This document shows, in pieces, positions 17,541 to 25,253 of a stretch of DNA of 64,000 nt. The DNA is taken from positions 62,001 to 126,000 of the forward strand of contig NZ_JWTA01000010.1 of assembly GCF_000813825.1 (NCBI RefSeq). The letters are read 5' to 3'. The position numbers and the translations under genes were made by a program. Origin of the DNA: Chryseobacterium taiwanense. GTDB lineage: Bacteria; Bacteroidota; Bacteroidia; Flavobacteriales; Weeksellaceae. Below the pieces are notes generated by a model. It was not told the DNA's origin. It worked only from the letters and a program-made list of their open reading frames with translations, and made no database searches. The stretch's first letter is position 1; each line of letters starts with the position of its first letter.

Positions 17541-18800
17541 TTATTCTCCAAAAACTTCATTTCCTCCGTTTAAAGAATCTTTATTATCGTTCATTACGGT
17601 ATGTAGTTTTGCTTTCTGCTGCGGAAAGTCCTCGAACAGTCCTGACAAAGCCAAAGCGGTATATACTCTTCCCGAATATTTATTTCCAATCGCTACAATC
17701 GTCACTTTAGATTTCAGCAAATGAGCAAAAACAGAATTGGTTCCATGCCACCATCCATTGTGATAGGTCAGCTTTTCTCCGTTATCGAAAATCTTCATTC
17801 TAAAACCTAAACCGTAATTGTTCATTCCGAATTTTTCATTGCTGTAAGGTTCAAAAACCATTTTCATCAATTCAGGTTTCAGGAAGTTTTTGGAGAACAT
17901 TGCTTTTGAGAAATTGAAAAGATCTCTTGGTGTAGTATATACATTTTTATCACCATAAATAAGATCTAATCGGTCTAAAGGATACAATTTATTTCCTCCG
18001 TAATAAAATGACTGAGACGCTGTAGGAATATCTTTCTCCTGAAAAATATAAGTATTGTTCATTTTAAGAGGAGCAAAGACCATTTCTTTCATTGCCTGAG
18101 GAAAAGGTGTTTTGGTTACTTTTTCAATCAGCAAAGCCAGTAAAGCAAAATTGGTATTACAATACATAAATCCGGTATCGGTATCTCTTGCCAAATCGGG
18201 TTTGTATTTAATAATCATATTCAATACATCCTGATTCGTAATAAAAGGCTTAGATAGCTCTGCCGGTTCCGGTTTTATTTTTGTGATAAAGTATTCATAT
18301 TTTGGCAAACCGCTTCTCTGATCCAATAAAGTCTGAACGGTCACATTTGGATAAGGAAACCCAGGAAAGAAGTCAGTTAAGTGATCTGTCAATTTTATTT
18401 TTCTTGCTTCCACCAATTTCATCATTGCCATTGCCGTCAAAGTTTTGGAAACCGAAGCCACATGCAAAGGCGTATTTTTATCAATAGGCATTTGATTTCC
18501 TTCTCTTCCAAAACCTCTATAGTTTTCGTACAGGATTTCATCACCTTTTGCCACTAAAATTCCTCCGCTCAAATTCCCTTTTTCCCAAACTTTTTGATAG
18601 TAGTTATCGATATATTGAGTGATGGTATTTTTATCTGAAAGCACAAGATCTTCCTTGGTAAAAACATCATCTAAATCTACCGTTCCATAATTAGGTAAGT
18701 TTGATGTATAAACAGGTTCAGACTGTTTTTCTTCTTTCTTTTTACAGGATGTAATACAAAAAATAGCGGCGGAAATAAGTACAAAACTAAGCTTCTTCAT
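17541..18800 (-). CDS. Serine hydrolase lipoprotein, class C beta-lactamase fold
   Basis: 419 residues. Lipobox CITSC puts the lipidated Cys at residue 19. The penicillin-binding/beta-lactamase family triad is complete: S116-V-S-K119 (SxxK), YCN in FMYCNTNFALL (YxN), and HNG in YHNGWWHGTNS (HxG, as in class C and esterase relatives rather than KTG). The protein probably acts in the periplasm or on the cell surface as a D-Ala peptidase or esterase; beta-lactamase activity cannot be inferred. First of a three-gene minus-strand run (25-bp gap to the next start). Confidence 0.9.
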   Translation of the reverse strand: MKKLSFVLISAAIFCITSCKKKEEKQSEPVYTSNLPNYGTVDLDDVFTKEDLVLSDKNTITQYIDNYYQKVWEKGNLSGGILVAKGDEILYENYRGFGREGNQMPIDKNTPLHVASVSKTLTAMAMMKLVEARKIKLTDHLTDFFPGFPYPNVTVQTLLDQRSGLPKYEYFITKIKPEPAELSKPFITNQDVLNMIIKYKPDLARDTDTGFMYCNTNFALLALLIEKVTKTPFPQAMKEMVFAPLKMNNTYIFQEKDIPTASQSFYYGGNKLYPLDRLDLIYGDKNVYTTPRDLFNFSKAMFSKNFLKPELMKMVFEPYSNEKFGMNNYGLGFRMKIFDNGEKLTYHNGWWHGTNSVFAHLLKSKVTIVAIGNKYSGRVYTALALSGLFEDFPQQKAKLHTVMNDNKDSLNGGNEVFGE

Positions 18801-18890
18801 GAATTTCTAAAATGAGTGGCAATTTAATAAAACCCAAAGAAAATATTAAATATCAACTATATATTAAGACTTATTTAACATAATCGGTAT

Positions 18891-19832
18891 CTATGATAAA
18901 AACGAAGCTACAATTTTATCTACAATTACCTGTGCTAATTTTTCTTTACTCTGGTGCGTCCATCCCGCAATATGTGGTGTTACAATTGCTTTTTCAGAAT
19001 GCAATAAATACTGTAGTGCTTCATTTTCAGATTCAATATTTTCAAAAGAAGATTTTTCGTACTCCAATACATCAAGACAGGCTCCTTTTATTTTTCCTGA
19101 CTCAAGCGCATCAACTAAACTTTTAGTTTCTACATTTTTCCCTCTTGCTGTATTCACAAAATAAAACTCATTTTTCATTTCTGAGATAAAGGCTGAATCA
19201 ATCAGATAATGGGTTTCCTCCGTCAATGGAATATGCAAACTCAACACCTCAGCTTTAGCTTTTAATTCTTCTAAAGAAACCTGTGTTGCATACTCATCAG
19301 AAAGATCAGGAAGAATATCATGGAAAATCACTTTACACCCAAAACCGGAAAGTCTTTTTGCCGTTGCTTTCCCCATATTCCCATAACCGATCAACCCTAC
19401 TGTTTTACCTAGAAGTTCATCTCCTCTGTTTTCTTCACGTAACCAAATTCCATTTTTCACTTCCTGTGACGCGATGAAAAGACGGTTCATTAGGATCAAC
19501 AACATTCCCACCACATGTTCTGCCACAGAATCTCTGTTTCCTTCCGGAGAATTAATTAATTGTATCCCTAGTTTTTCAGCTACAGGAATATCAATATTTT
19601 CCATTCCTGCTCCCACTCTTGCAATGAATTTCAGGTTCTTTGCACTTTCTAAAAAGTTTTTATCTAAAGGAATCCTGCTTCTGATAATCACTCCGTCATA
19701 GTTTTCAATTTTACTGCAAACCTCATCATAAGAAGAGGTAAAATCTTCTTCTAGGATACAATTTTTAGCTAAAAGCTGTTCTGTAATAAGCGGATGATTT
19801 TTATCGAGGAGTAAAATTCTCATAGAAGGCAT
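18891..19832 (-). CDS. D-2-hydroxyacid dehydrogenase (NAD-dependent)
   Basis: 313 residues. Rossmann nucleotide-binding segment GKTVGLIGYGNMGKATAKRL (about residues 140-160) and the catalytic Arg/Glu/His set: ARGKNVETKSLV, DVLEYEKSSFENIESE and TPHIAGWTHQS. N-terminal substrate domain RVGAGMENIDIPVAEKLGI resembles SerA-like phosphoglycerate dehydrogenase, but the C-terminal ACT domain of long SerA is absent. Substrate uncertain. Two possible starts three codons apart (MPS-MRILLLD). Confidence 0.9.
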   Translation of the reverse strand: MPSMRILLLDKNHPLITEQLLAKNCILEEDFTSSYDEVCSKIENYDGVIIRSRIPLDKNFLESAKNLKFIARVGAGMENIDIPVAEKLGIQLINSPEGNRDSVAEHVVGMLLILMNRLFIASQEVKNGIWLREENRGDELLGKTVGLIGYGNMGKATAKRLSGFGCKVIFHDILPDLSDEYATQVSLEELKAKAEVLSLHIPLTEETHYLIDSAFISEMKNEFYFVNTARGKNVETKSLVDALESGKIKGACLDVLEYEKSSFENIESENEALQYLLHSEKAIVTPHIAGWTHQSKEKLAQVIVDKIVASFLS

Positions 19833-19920
19833 AATTCTTTATATTTGTTGATGCAAAGGTAAGTTTCAGAGATATAGAAACGTATTTTGTGAGATAGAAT
19901 TTTTCAATTTTTTCATCTTA

Positions 19921-20277
19921 ATGAAATTACATAAGTTTATTTTCGGGCTGTCTATCCTTTTATTATTGGCCTATTGCATTTTTTTAGGAATTAAGTTTTC
20001 ATCCATTCAGGAAATTATTCCTATTCATTATTCCGGGGAAGGTTCGGATGGATTTGGCAGCAAAATATTTTTGTGGTTGGAAGTCGGAATTAATGCAGTC
20101 TTACTGCTTTTGATAGGATTAATTATTGGGTACCCGAAAAAAGCATTTGGAGAAAGAACTGATTATCTGGAACCTTCTCCAAAGGATGCAATAAAAAACC
20201 GACAAATAATTTTGTCGGTTATATCTTTAGTGATTACACTTATTTTTTGTGGTCTTTCTTTAAGAGAAATTATTTAA
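19921..20277 (+). CDS. DUF1648 membrane protein
   Basis: 118 residues with three membrane segments (about 7-25, 52-70, 98-115). The loop after the first, IPIHYSGEGSDGFGSK, is the DUF1648 signature shared with SdpI-like immunity proteins. No toxin-like SdpC partner is adjacent. It ends tail-to-tail with the thioesterase gene, overlapping by 4 bp. Confidence 0.8.
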   Translation: MKLHKFIFGLSILLLLAYCIFLGIKFSSIQEIIPIHYSGEGSDGFGSKIFLWLEVGINAVLLLLIGLIIGYPKKAFGERTDYLEPSPKDAIKNRQIILSVISLVITLIFCGLSLREII

Positions 20278-20792
20278 GCTTCCTGAAAAAGTTTTTTCAA
20301 CTCTACAGATTCTGAAGCCTTCATTCTTCCAGAAAGAATTAATGAAAGTTCTTTTCTTCTTAATGCCGCTGCAAAACGATCTTTTTCAAGTTCAGTTTCC
20401 GGCTCCATTTCAGGGATTGGAATAGGTCTGTTAAATTCATCTACCGCCACGAAAGTATAAATTCCCGAATTGGTATGAATTTTTTTCTGATTGATCGGAT
20501 CATCCAACCAAACATCTACATAAATCTCCATGGATGTAGAGAAAGCTCTTGACACTTTAGACTCCATCACCACAATACCTCCTTCCGGAATAGGATAATC
20601 GAACGAAACGTGATTCACAGAAGCCGTCACCACCCTTCTTTCACAATGTCTTGTTGCAGAAATTGATGCACATCTGTCCATTCTCGCCAACAGTTCTCCC
20701 CCAAAAAGATTTCTCAGCTGGTTGGTATCATTGGGAAGTACAATATTAGTCATCACCGTCAGAGACTCCGACGCTTTTTTTACTTTTGCCAT
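20274..20792 (-). CDS. Acyl-CoA thioesterase, hotdog fold (YciA/BFIT-like)
   Basis: 172 residues with one hotdog domain. The active-site region is NDTNQLRNLFGGELLARMD, and VNHVSFDYPIPEGG, MEIYVDVWLDDP and IYTFVAVDE match the family strands. It hydrolyses acyl-CoA to free acid and CoA; chain length cannot be read. The start overlaps the 3' end of the HU-like gene by 13 bp, indicating coupling. Confidence 0.92.
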   Translation of the reverse strand: MAKVKKASESLTVMTNIVLPNDTNQLRNLFGGELLARMDRCASISATRHCERRVVTASVNHVSFDYPIPEGGIVVMESKVSRAFSTSMEIYVDVWLDDPINQKKIHTNSGIYTFVAVDEFNRPIPIPEMEPETELEKDRFAAALRRKELSLILSGRMKASESVELKKLFQEA

Positions 20793-21538
20793 TTCGATTT
20801 AGGTTTTGAAACTGTTGCTTTATTGGTTTTCACAACAGCCGGTTTTATGATAGAATCTTTTCTTAAAGAGTCTTTTTTCAAGGTATCTGAAACTTTCGTT
20901 GTTACAGAATCTTTTTTTACAGGAATTACTTTTTCTATTCGCTTTGTTTTCGTCTGCACAGAAAGGCTGTCGAAAGATTTCTTCCCGAAAATCAGCTCTT
21001 GCTGAGAATACCCTGCATAAGCAATTCCTAATACAGGAACTACAAAAAGGAAAGCCCACAGAATAGACTTATTGAATTTATAATCTTTTTTAGATTCTTT
21101 GGGTTGCTCTTTCTTTTCAGAGTTTTTAATATCCGAAATTCTGATCTCTTCTAATCCGTAAAAATCGGGACGATCATTTTCAAGACGCTTTCCACTGAAA
21201 ACAATATGATCTCCATCTAAGGAAAGCTTTCCTAAATTCTGAATTTCCAAAACCTGATCTGCCTGAAGTTTTTTCTTCCAAAAATCGGTCTGAATCTTCA
21301 AATCACTTTTGGAAGCTCCTAATGGCATCTGTTTCTGAGCAGCAATAAAAGCAACCAATTCCTCAGACTGAATTTCATAATCCGGAGTGAAAGCGATCTG
21401 ACTTGCAGGAGGAAGAATACTTCCGTTTTCAGAATTAATAATTGCTTTCGAGTTCTCTAAAGAAAATACACCAAAGCCCGGAACCACAACGCTCCCGAAC
21501 TGTTTTAAATATTCTAAAATGTATGCTGAAATATTCAT
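20780..21538 (-). CDS. HU-CCDC81-like domain membrane protein
   Basis: 252 residues. The first 135 residues (MNISAYILEYLKQFGSVVVP, then GFGVFSLENSKA and a second unit QNLGKLSLDGDHIVFSG) resemble the paired prokaryotic HU-CCDC81 domains. A membrane segment (about residues 160-180, ILWAFLFVVPVLGIAYAGY) follows, then a Lys/Ser/Thr-rich tail. Bacteroidota relatives often end in a peptidoglycan-binding SPOR domain; I see none here. A possible -7 element TAAATTTG (minus strand, 21553-21546) lies only 8 bp before the ATG. Confidence 0.75.
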   Translation of the reverse strand: MNISAYILEYLKQFGSVVVPGFGVFSLENSKAIINSENGSILPPASQIAFTPDYEIQSEELVAFIAAQKQMPLGASKSDLKIQTDFWKKKLQADQVLEIQNLGKLSLDGDHIVFSGKRLENDRPDFYGLEEIRISDIKNSEKKEQPKESKKDYKFNKSILWAFLFVVPVLGIAYAGYSQQELIFGKKSFDSLSVQTKTKRIEKVIPVKKDSVTTKVSDTLKKDSLRKDSIIKPAVVKTNKATVSKPKSKWQK

Positions 21539-21846
21539 TTGGTGGCAAATTTATAACTTTTCCCTGACTTCTTGAAGCATTTTTCATTATAAAAAAAGAT
21601 TCTCAAAAAGCTTATTTTTCTGAATTTATTAATCAATTCTTACCATTATATGGATTATATATAGATTTTAGTTGAGGAATAGCATTTTATATGTATTAAA
21701 AACAGAATCCTTTTGAATTTTCAATTTTATATTTTTCACAATTTTTAAGCACAAAATTGATTAAAAACAAAAAAAGACTGCCGAAGCAGTCTTCAAATCT
21801 AACTTTTACTTTTTACTATATAATTATTTTAAATATAGTCAATTGA
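21539..21846. other. Intergenic region, HU-like gene to TonB receptor
   Basis: 308 bp without a gene. It holds the possible -7 element of the HU-like gene at 21546-21553 and the TonB-receptor terminator at 21774-21793. The rest is AT-rich with no ORF or repeat that I can support. Confidence 0.6.
21774..21793 (-). terminator. Terminator of TonB receptor gene
   Basis: On the minus strand AAGACTGC-TTCG-GCAGTCTT forms an 8-bp stem with a UUCG loop followed by a U-rich tract, 53 bp after the receptor stop. Confidence 0.85.
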
Positions 21847-23952
21847 TTAATGTATTTTCCAGCTTACCCCAAACATAAAATTGGTTCCTGCCTGTGAAAA
21901 ATAGTAAGGACTTCCATCCCACACCGCTCCGTTATTTACATACTTCTTATCGAAGATATTATTCACCAATAACTTCAAAGCAACTTCATTATGCGCTATT
22001 GTAAATTGATATTGAGCATTAAAATCTGTTAAAAGATAATCTTTCAATTGAAGATTCTTATCTTCGGAATTATCAAGATATTGTTTTCCTACATATTGAT
22101 TCATCAAAGAAAACTGGAAATTTTTCGTAGGACTGAATTTCAACCCTAAGTTGGCAATCACATCCGGAGAAAACGAAATCTGTGTATTTCCAAGATCTTT
22201 TACTTCTGTTTGATTTTCGATTTTGAAATCTAAATTTCTATTGTTGCTGAAACTTACATTTCCTGTCAGTTCCCATTGTTTTGAAAGTTTGGCTAAAGCA
22301 CCCAATTCAATTCCGCTTCTGTAGCTTTTCCCTGAATTGGTTCTAATAAATGCACCCACATTATTTAATTCACCATTCAATACCAATTGATTGACGTAGT
22401 ACATATAATATAGATTGGCTGTAAACGACACAGGTCCAAATTGTCTTTCTAAACCGGCTTCAAAATCATGAAGTTTTTCTGCTTTCACATCATTATTTGC
22501 CAACAAATCATCTCTGTTGGGTTCACGATGTGCGTGTGCATAAGAGAAGAATATTTTTCCGTTTCCGATTTTATAGTTAACTCCCAATTTCGGATTGAAA
22601 AACAGCCAGTTTTTATTTAAATCCGCTCCTTCATCATCTCCTGAAGTCAATATTTTTGTGTCATAATCTACACTTCTTAACTGAAGATCTCCGAAAAATT
22701 CAAAGTCATTTACCCTTACCAAAGCTTTTGCAAAACCTGAAGCTTCGTTTTTCACAGAACGGTTTCTGTAATACTCATGCTCATCAATTTGTGGTAGGAA
22801 AACTCCCGTCACATTTCCAAAATGCCTTCCGTAATATTGATTGGCTACTGCTCCGAAGTTAACATCTACAATTCCCAACTTCCCGTAAAGTGTTGAAACT
22901 ACTCCGTAGAAATCATTATTCAGCCATTTTTTTCTGATAAAATCTGAATATTCTTCCCCTCCAAAATCCGGCAAATTATATCTCGCAAAGGGATCTCCTT
23001 GTTTATAGTTTTCGTAATATCCTTTTCCTTTGGTATAATGAAAAGTAGTTTCTAAATTCCATTTATCATTGAATTTCTGCTCCCAAAGCAACTGATAATG
23101 GTTTTGTCTGTAATTATCCGTTTCATTATCGTAAAATCCTGTAATATTTTCCCAATTTGAATCATAAATAGCTCCAGAAGGATTAAATCTCGGGTTGGTT
23201 TCCCAAGTTTTTCTGTCAATTCCATTCCAAGCCTGATACGTTTTTTCTTTTCCACCGAAAGCCATTAGGCGTAATTTTGTATTCCCTTCCTGAAATAATG
23301 CGGTAAAATTATAAGAATTCAAATCAGAAAATGCGCGGTCGATATATCCGTCAGAATGAATATGGGTGTATCTTCCCATTACAGACAATCTGTTTTTCCA
23401 AAATTTCCCTGAACCTACTTCCGCAGAATATTTATAGGTATTGAACGACCCATAACTATCATCTGTCTTGAAGTAAAACTTGTCTTCCGGATCTTTGGAA
23501 AGAACATTAATACTTGCTCCAAAAGCAGCCGCTCCATTATTAGAAGTTCCGACACCTCTTTGAATCAGGATTTGAGAAGCAGAACTTGTTAAATCCGGTA
23601 CGTTTACGAAAAATGTTCCCTGACTTTCAGAATCGTTATACGGAACCCCATTCATCATTACATTGATTGCACTTCCAGAAACCCCACGAATTCTAAAACC
23701 TGTATAACCAACGCCATTTCCTGCATCGGAAGTAGAAATTATGGAAGTTTGATTTTTAAGTAAAATAGGTAAATCCTGTCCAAGATTTTTACTATCTAAA
23801 TCTTTCTGAACATTGATGATTTCTTTAGCAACAGGAAGCCTTTTAGTAAAATTAACAGCTTCAATTTCCTTTATTTTTAAGGAATCGGTATTTTGTGCTT
23901 GTACAAAAGCGAAAGAGCCAACAGTAAGCCCTAAAAAAAACAAACCTTTCAT
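21847..23952 (-). CDS. TonB-dependent receptor, probable thiamin/precursor importer
   Basis: 701 residues. Signal peptide at residues 1-19 (FAFVQAQ), then a plug domain (residues 40-150; GFRIRGVSGSAINVMMNGVP, RGVGTSNNGAAAFGASINV) and a 22-strand-type barrel ending in FMFGVSWKIH with terminal aromatic pattern. It imports a substrate across the outer membrane using TonB energy. A TPP riboswitch directly upstream indicates thiamin or a precursor such as HMP as cargo; that assignment is inferred from regulation, not from the protein. Single-gene unit with its own terminator; no SusD partner. Confidence 0.92.
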   Translation of the reverse strand: MKGLFFLGLTVGSFAFVQAQNTDSLKIKEIEAVNFTKRLPVAKEIINVQKDLDSKNLGQDLPILLKNQTSIISTSDAGNGVGYTGFRIRGVSGSAINVMMNGVPYNDSESQGTFFVNVPDLTSSASQILIQRGVGTSNNGAAAFGASINVLSKDPEDKFYFKTDDSYGSFNTYKYSAEVGSGKFWKNRLSVMGRYTHIHSDGYIDRAFSDLNSYNFTALFQEGNTKLRLMAFGGKEKTYQAWNGIDRKTWETNPRFNPSGAIYDSNWENITGFYDNETDNYRQNHYQLLWEQKFNDKWNLETTFHYTKGKGYYENYKQGDPFARYNLPDFGGEEYSDFIRKKWLNNDFYGVVSTLYGKLGIVDVNFGAVANQYYGRHFGNVTGVFLPQIDEHEYYRNRSVKNEASGFAKALVRVNDFEFFGDLQLRSVDYDTKILTSGDDEGADLNKNWLFFNPKLGVNYKIGNGKIFFSYAHAHREPNRDDLLANNDVKAEKLHDFEAGLERQFGPVSFTANLYYMYYVNQLVLNGELNNVGAFIRTNSGKSYRSGIELGALAKLSKQWELTGNVSFSNNRNLDFKIENQTEVKDLGNTQISFSPDVIANLGLKFSPTKNFQFSLMNQYVGKQYLDNSEDKNLQLKDYLLTDFNAQYQFTIAHNEVALKLLVNNIFDKKYVNNGAVWDGSPYYFSQAGTNFMFGVSWKIH

Positions 23953-24007
23953 TCTATAAATTTTTAAAATTTAATGAATAAAAGGGGATTGATAAGATAT
24001 TATACAG

Positions 24008-24025
24008 TTCGGCTCTGCAGCCGAA
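24008..24025 (-). terminator. Hairpin 3' of TPP aptamer (expression platform)
   Basis: TTCGGCT-CTGC/GCAG-AGCCGAA forms a 7-bp stem with 4-nt loop immediately after the aptamer and 56 bp before the receptor start. There is no long U-run, so it may be a structural part of the switch rather than a simple terminator. Confidence 0.5.
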
Positions 24026-24093
24026 TTCCCTAAACAGCATTACCCGTTCCAGGTTCGTTGGGTATAATCTCAGCCTGTGACAGCACCCCTTTA
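24026..24093 (-). promoter_or_regulatory. TPP riboswitch (THI element) of TonB receptor
   Basis: On the minus strand the conserved core reads AGGGGUGCUGUCACAGGCUG, AGAUUAUACCC, GAACCUGGAACGGGUAAUGC, then UGUUUAGGGAA. The CUGAGA and ACCUG boxes and the closing GGGAA are all in the expected order. It ends about 73 nt before the receptor ATG. Confidence 0.93.
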
Positions 24094-24102
24094 TTTCGAC
24101 TG

Positions 24103-24110
24103 CAAAAGTA
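24103..24110 (-). promoter_or_regulatory. -7 element before TPP riboswitch
   Basis: TACTTTTG on the minus strand is an exact TAnnTTTG match, placed so that transcription would begin at the 5' edge of the aptamer. I see no TTG at the -33 position. Confidence 0.5.
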
Positions 24111-24139
24111 TGGTTTTTTCTGTTTATGAGCAGATTATT

Positions 24140-24901
24140 TTAGTATTTTTTGTTTCTGATGTCTACATAGTAATAATTTTTACCATCTTTTGAAACTTCA
24201 AACATCCCTCCTAATTTCCAGCTGAAATTCAATTTAATGTCTTCATATTCGAAAGGAATCATGATCTTATTTTCTTTGTTAATCACCCCAAATTTATTGT
24301 TGGCAATCGCCACCACCATAGGTTGATCCAAATCATTTCCTTCCAACACATACAGCATTTCATATTGCGGAACGATCTGAAATTTAAAAGTAACTTTAGA
24401 ATTTTTATAGAGGTTATTATCTCCCAATCCGAAAAGATATTTGTCTTTATAGACTCCGTATCTTTGTTTTACATAGGTATTCTTACATTTTCCTAGATCC
24501 GAATCTTTGTACTGATATACTTTTTTCCCAAAAACATCTATTCTATAGGAAATCTGTGCTTTTTCCACCGTAGCATATTCATTCGTTCCGTATTTTCTTA
24601 CTTTTTCATTTGGAGAATTAAGCAGATTACAGTCTTCGGAAAAAAACATTCCAATATAGAATTCTGCAGGAATGATCACCTGTCCTTTCTGATTCACATA
24701 TCCCACTTTACCATTCTGTTTTTTGGGAATAAGCAAGGGAATATCTCCGTATAACGAAATCAAATCGGGACGGTTCGGATTCATCCGGGCAAACTGGGTA
24801 GTTCCCGGAAATTGGGTTTCGCTGGTTGAAACCACATGACTAGACTGCGAAAAAGCCATACTAAACAGCAACGCAGCAAGGAGTTGATAAATATTTTTCA
24901 T
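24140..24901 (-). CDS. Exported WG-repeat protein
   Basis: 253 residues from ATG 24901 (an in-frame start 16 codons upstream lies before the signal peptide). Signal peptide MKNIYQLLAALLFSMAFSQ. Two WG-type repeats are clear, GKVGYVNQKGQVIIPAEF (about residue 60) and NKFGVINKENKIMIPFEYED (about 210), with weaker units between. WG repeats form beta-propeller-like binding modules of unknown ligand. It is transcribed toward the TPP-regulated receptor but lies upstream of that riboswitch, so it is a separate unit. Confidence 0.82.
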   Translation of the reverse strand: MKNIYQLLAALLFSMAFSQSSHVVSTSETQFPGTTQFARMNPNRPDLISLYGDIPLLIPKKQNGKVGYVNQKGQVIIPAEFYIGMFFSEDCNLLNSPNEKVRKYGTNEYATVEKAQISYRIDVFGKKVYQYKDSDLGKCKNTYVKQRYGVYKDKYLFGLGDNNLYKNSKVTFKFQIVPQYEMLYVLEGNDLDQPMVVAIANNKFGVINKENKIMIPFEYEDIKLNFSWKLGGMFEVSKDGKNYYYVDIRNKKY

Positions 24902-25253
24902 GGCATGTTTTTGTAATACGAAAATACGCATATTTTTTAACATTTGCACATCTCTTAAAAATCTCAGAACCCTATGAAAGTCAAAACATAATAGATTATT
25001 TAAAAATCATATTTATAAAGAATCTAAATAATTTCATTCTCATAAAAAATTAAAATTTCGTAATTTTGGGAACATTTTCAGGTGTTTGATATTATAAAAG
25101 CATCATAAAGAAATGATTTTTGACAAAAAAAGTCATAAAAACCATATTCTTTAGTAGGTTTTAACTCAATATCAATACTCCTTTTAAAAGAAATATAGGT
25201 TATAGCACAACGATTATAATCTATTTATAAAGATTGAAAAGACTTCTATTATT
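24902..25253. other. Divergent intergenic region, WG protein / acnB
   Basis: 352 bp with no ORF. TAATTTTG at 25061-25068 is an exact -7 match on the plus strand but lacks a TTG at -33 and is 186 bp from acnB, so I do not call a promoter. No hairpin or repeat stands out. Confidence 0.5.

Noticed and set aside
17541..18800. Antibiotic-resistance beta-lactamase
   Set aside because: The fold motifs are shared with many peptidases and esterases; the third motif is HxG and there is no specific evidence for beta-lactam hydrolysis.
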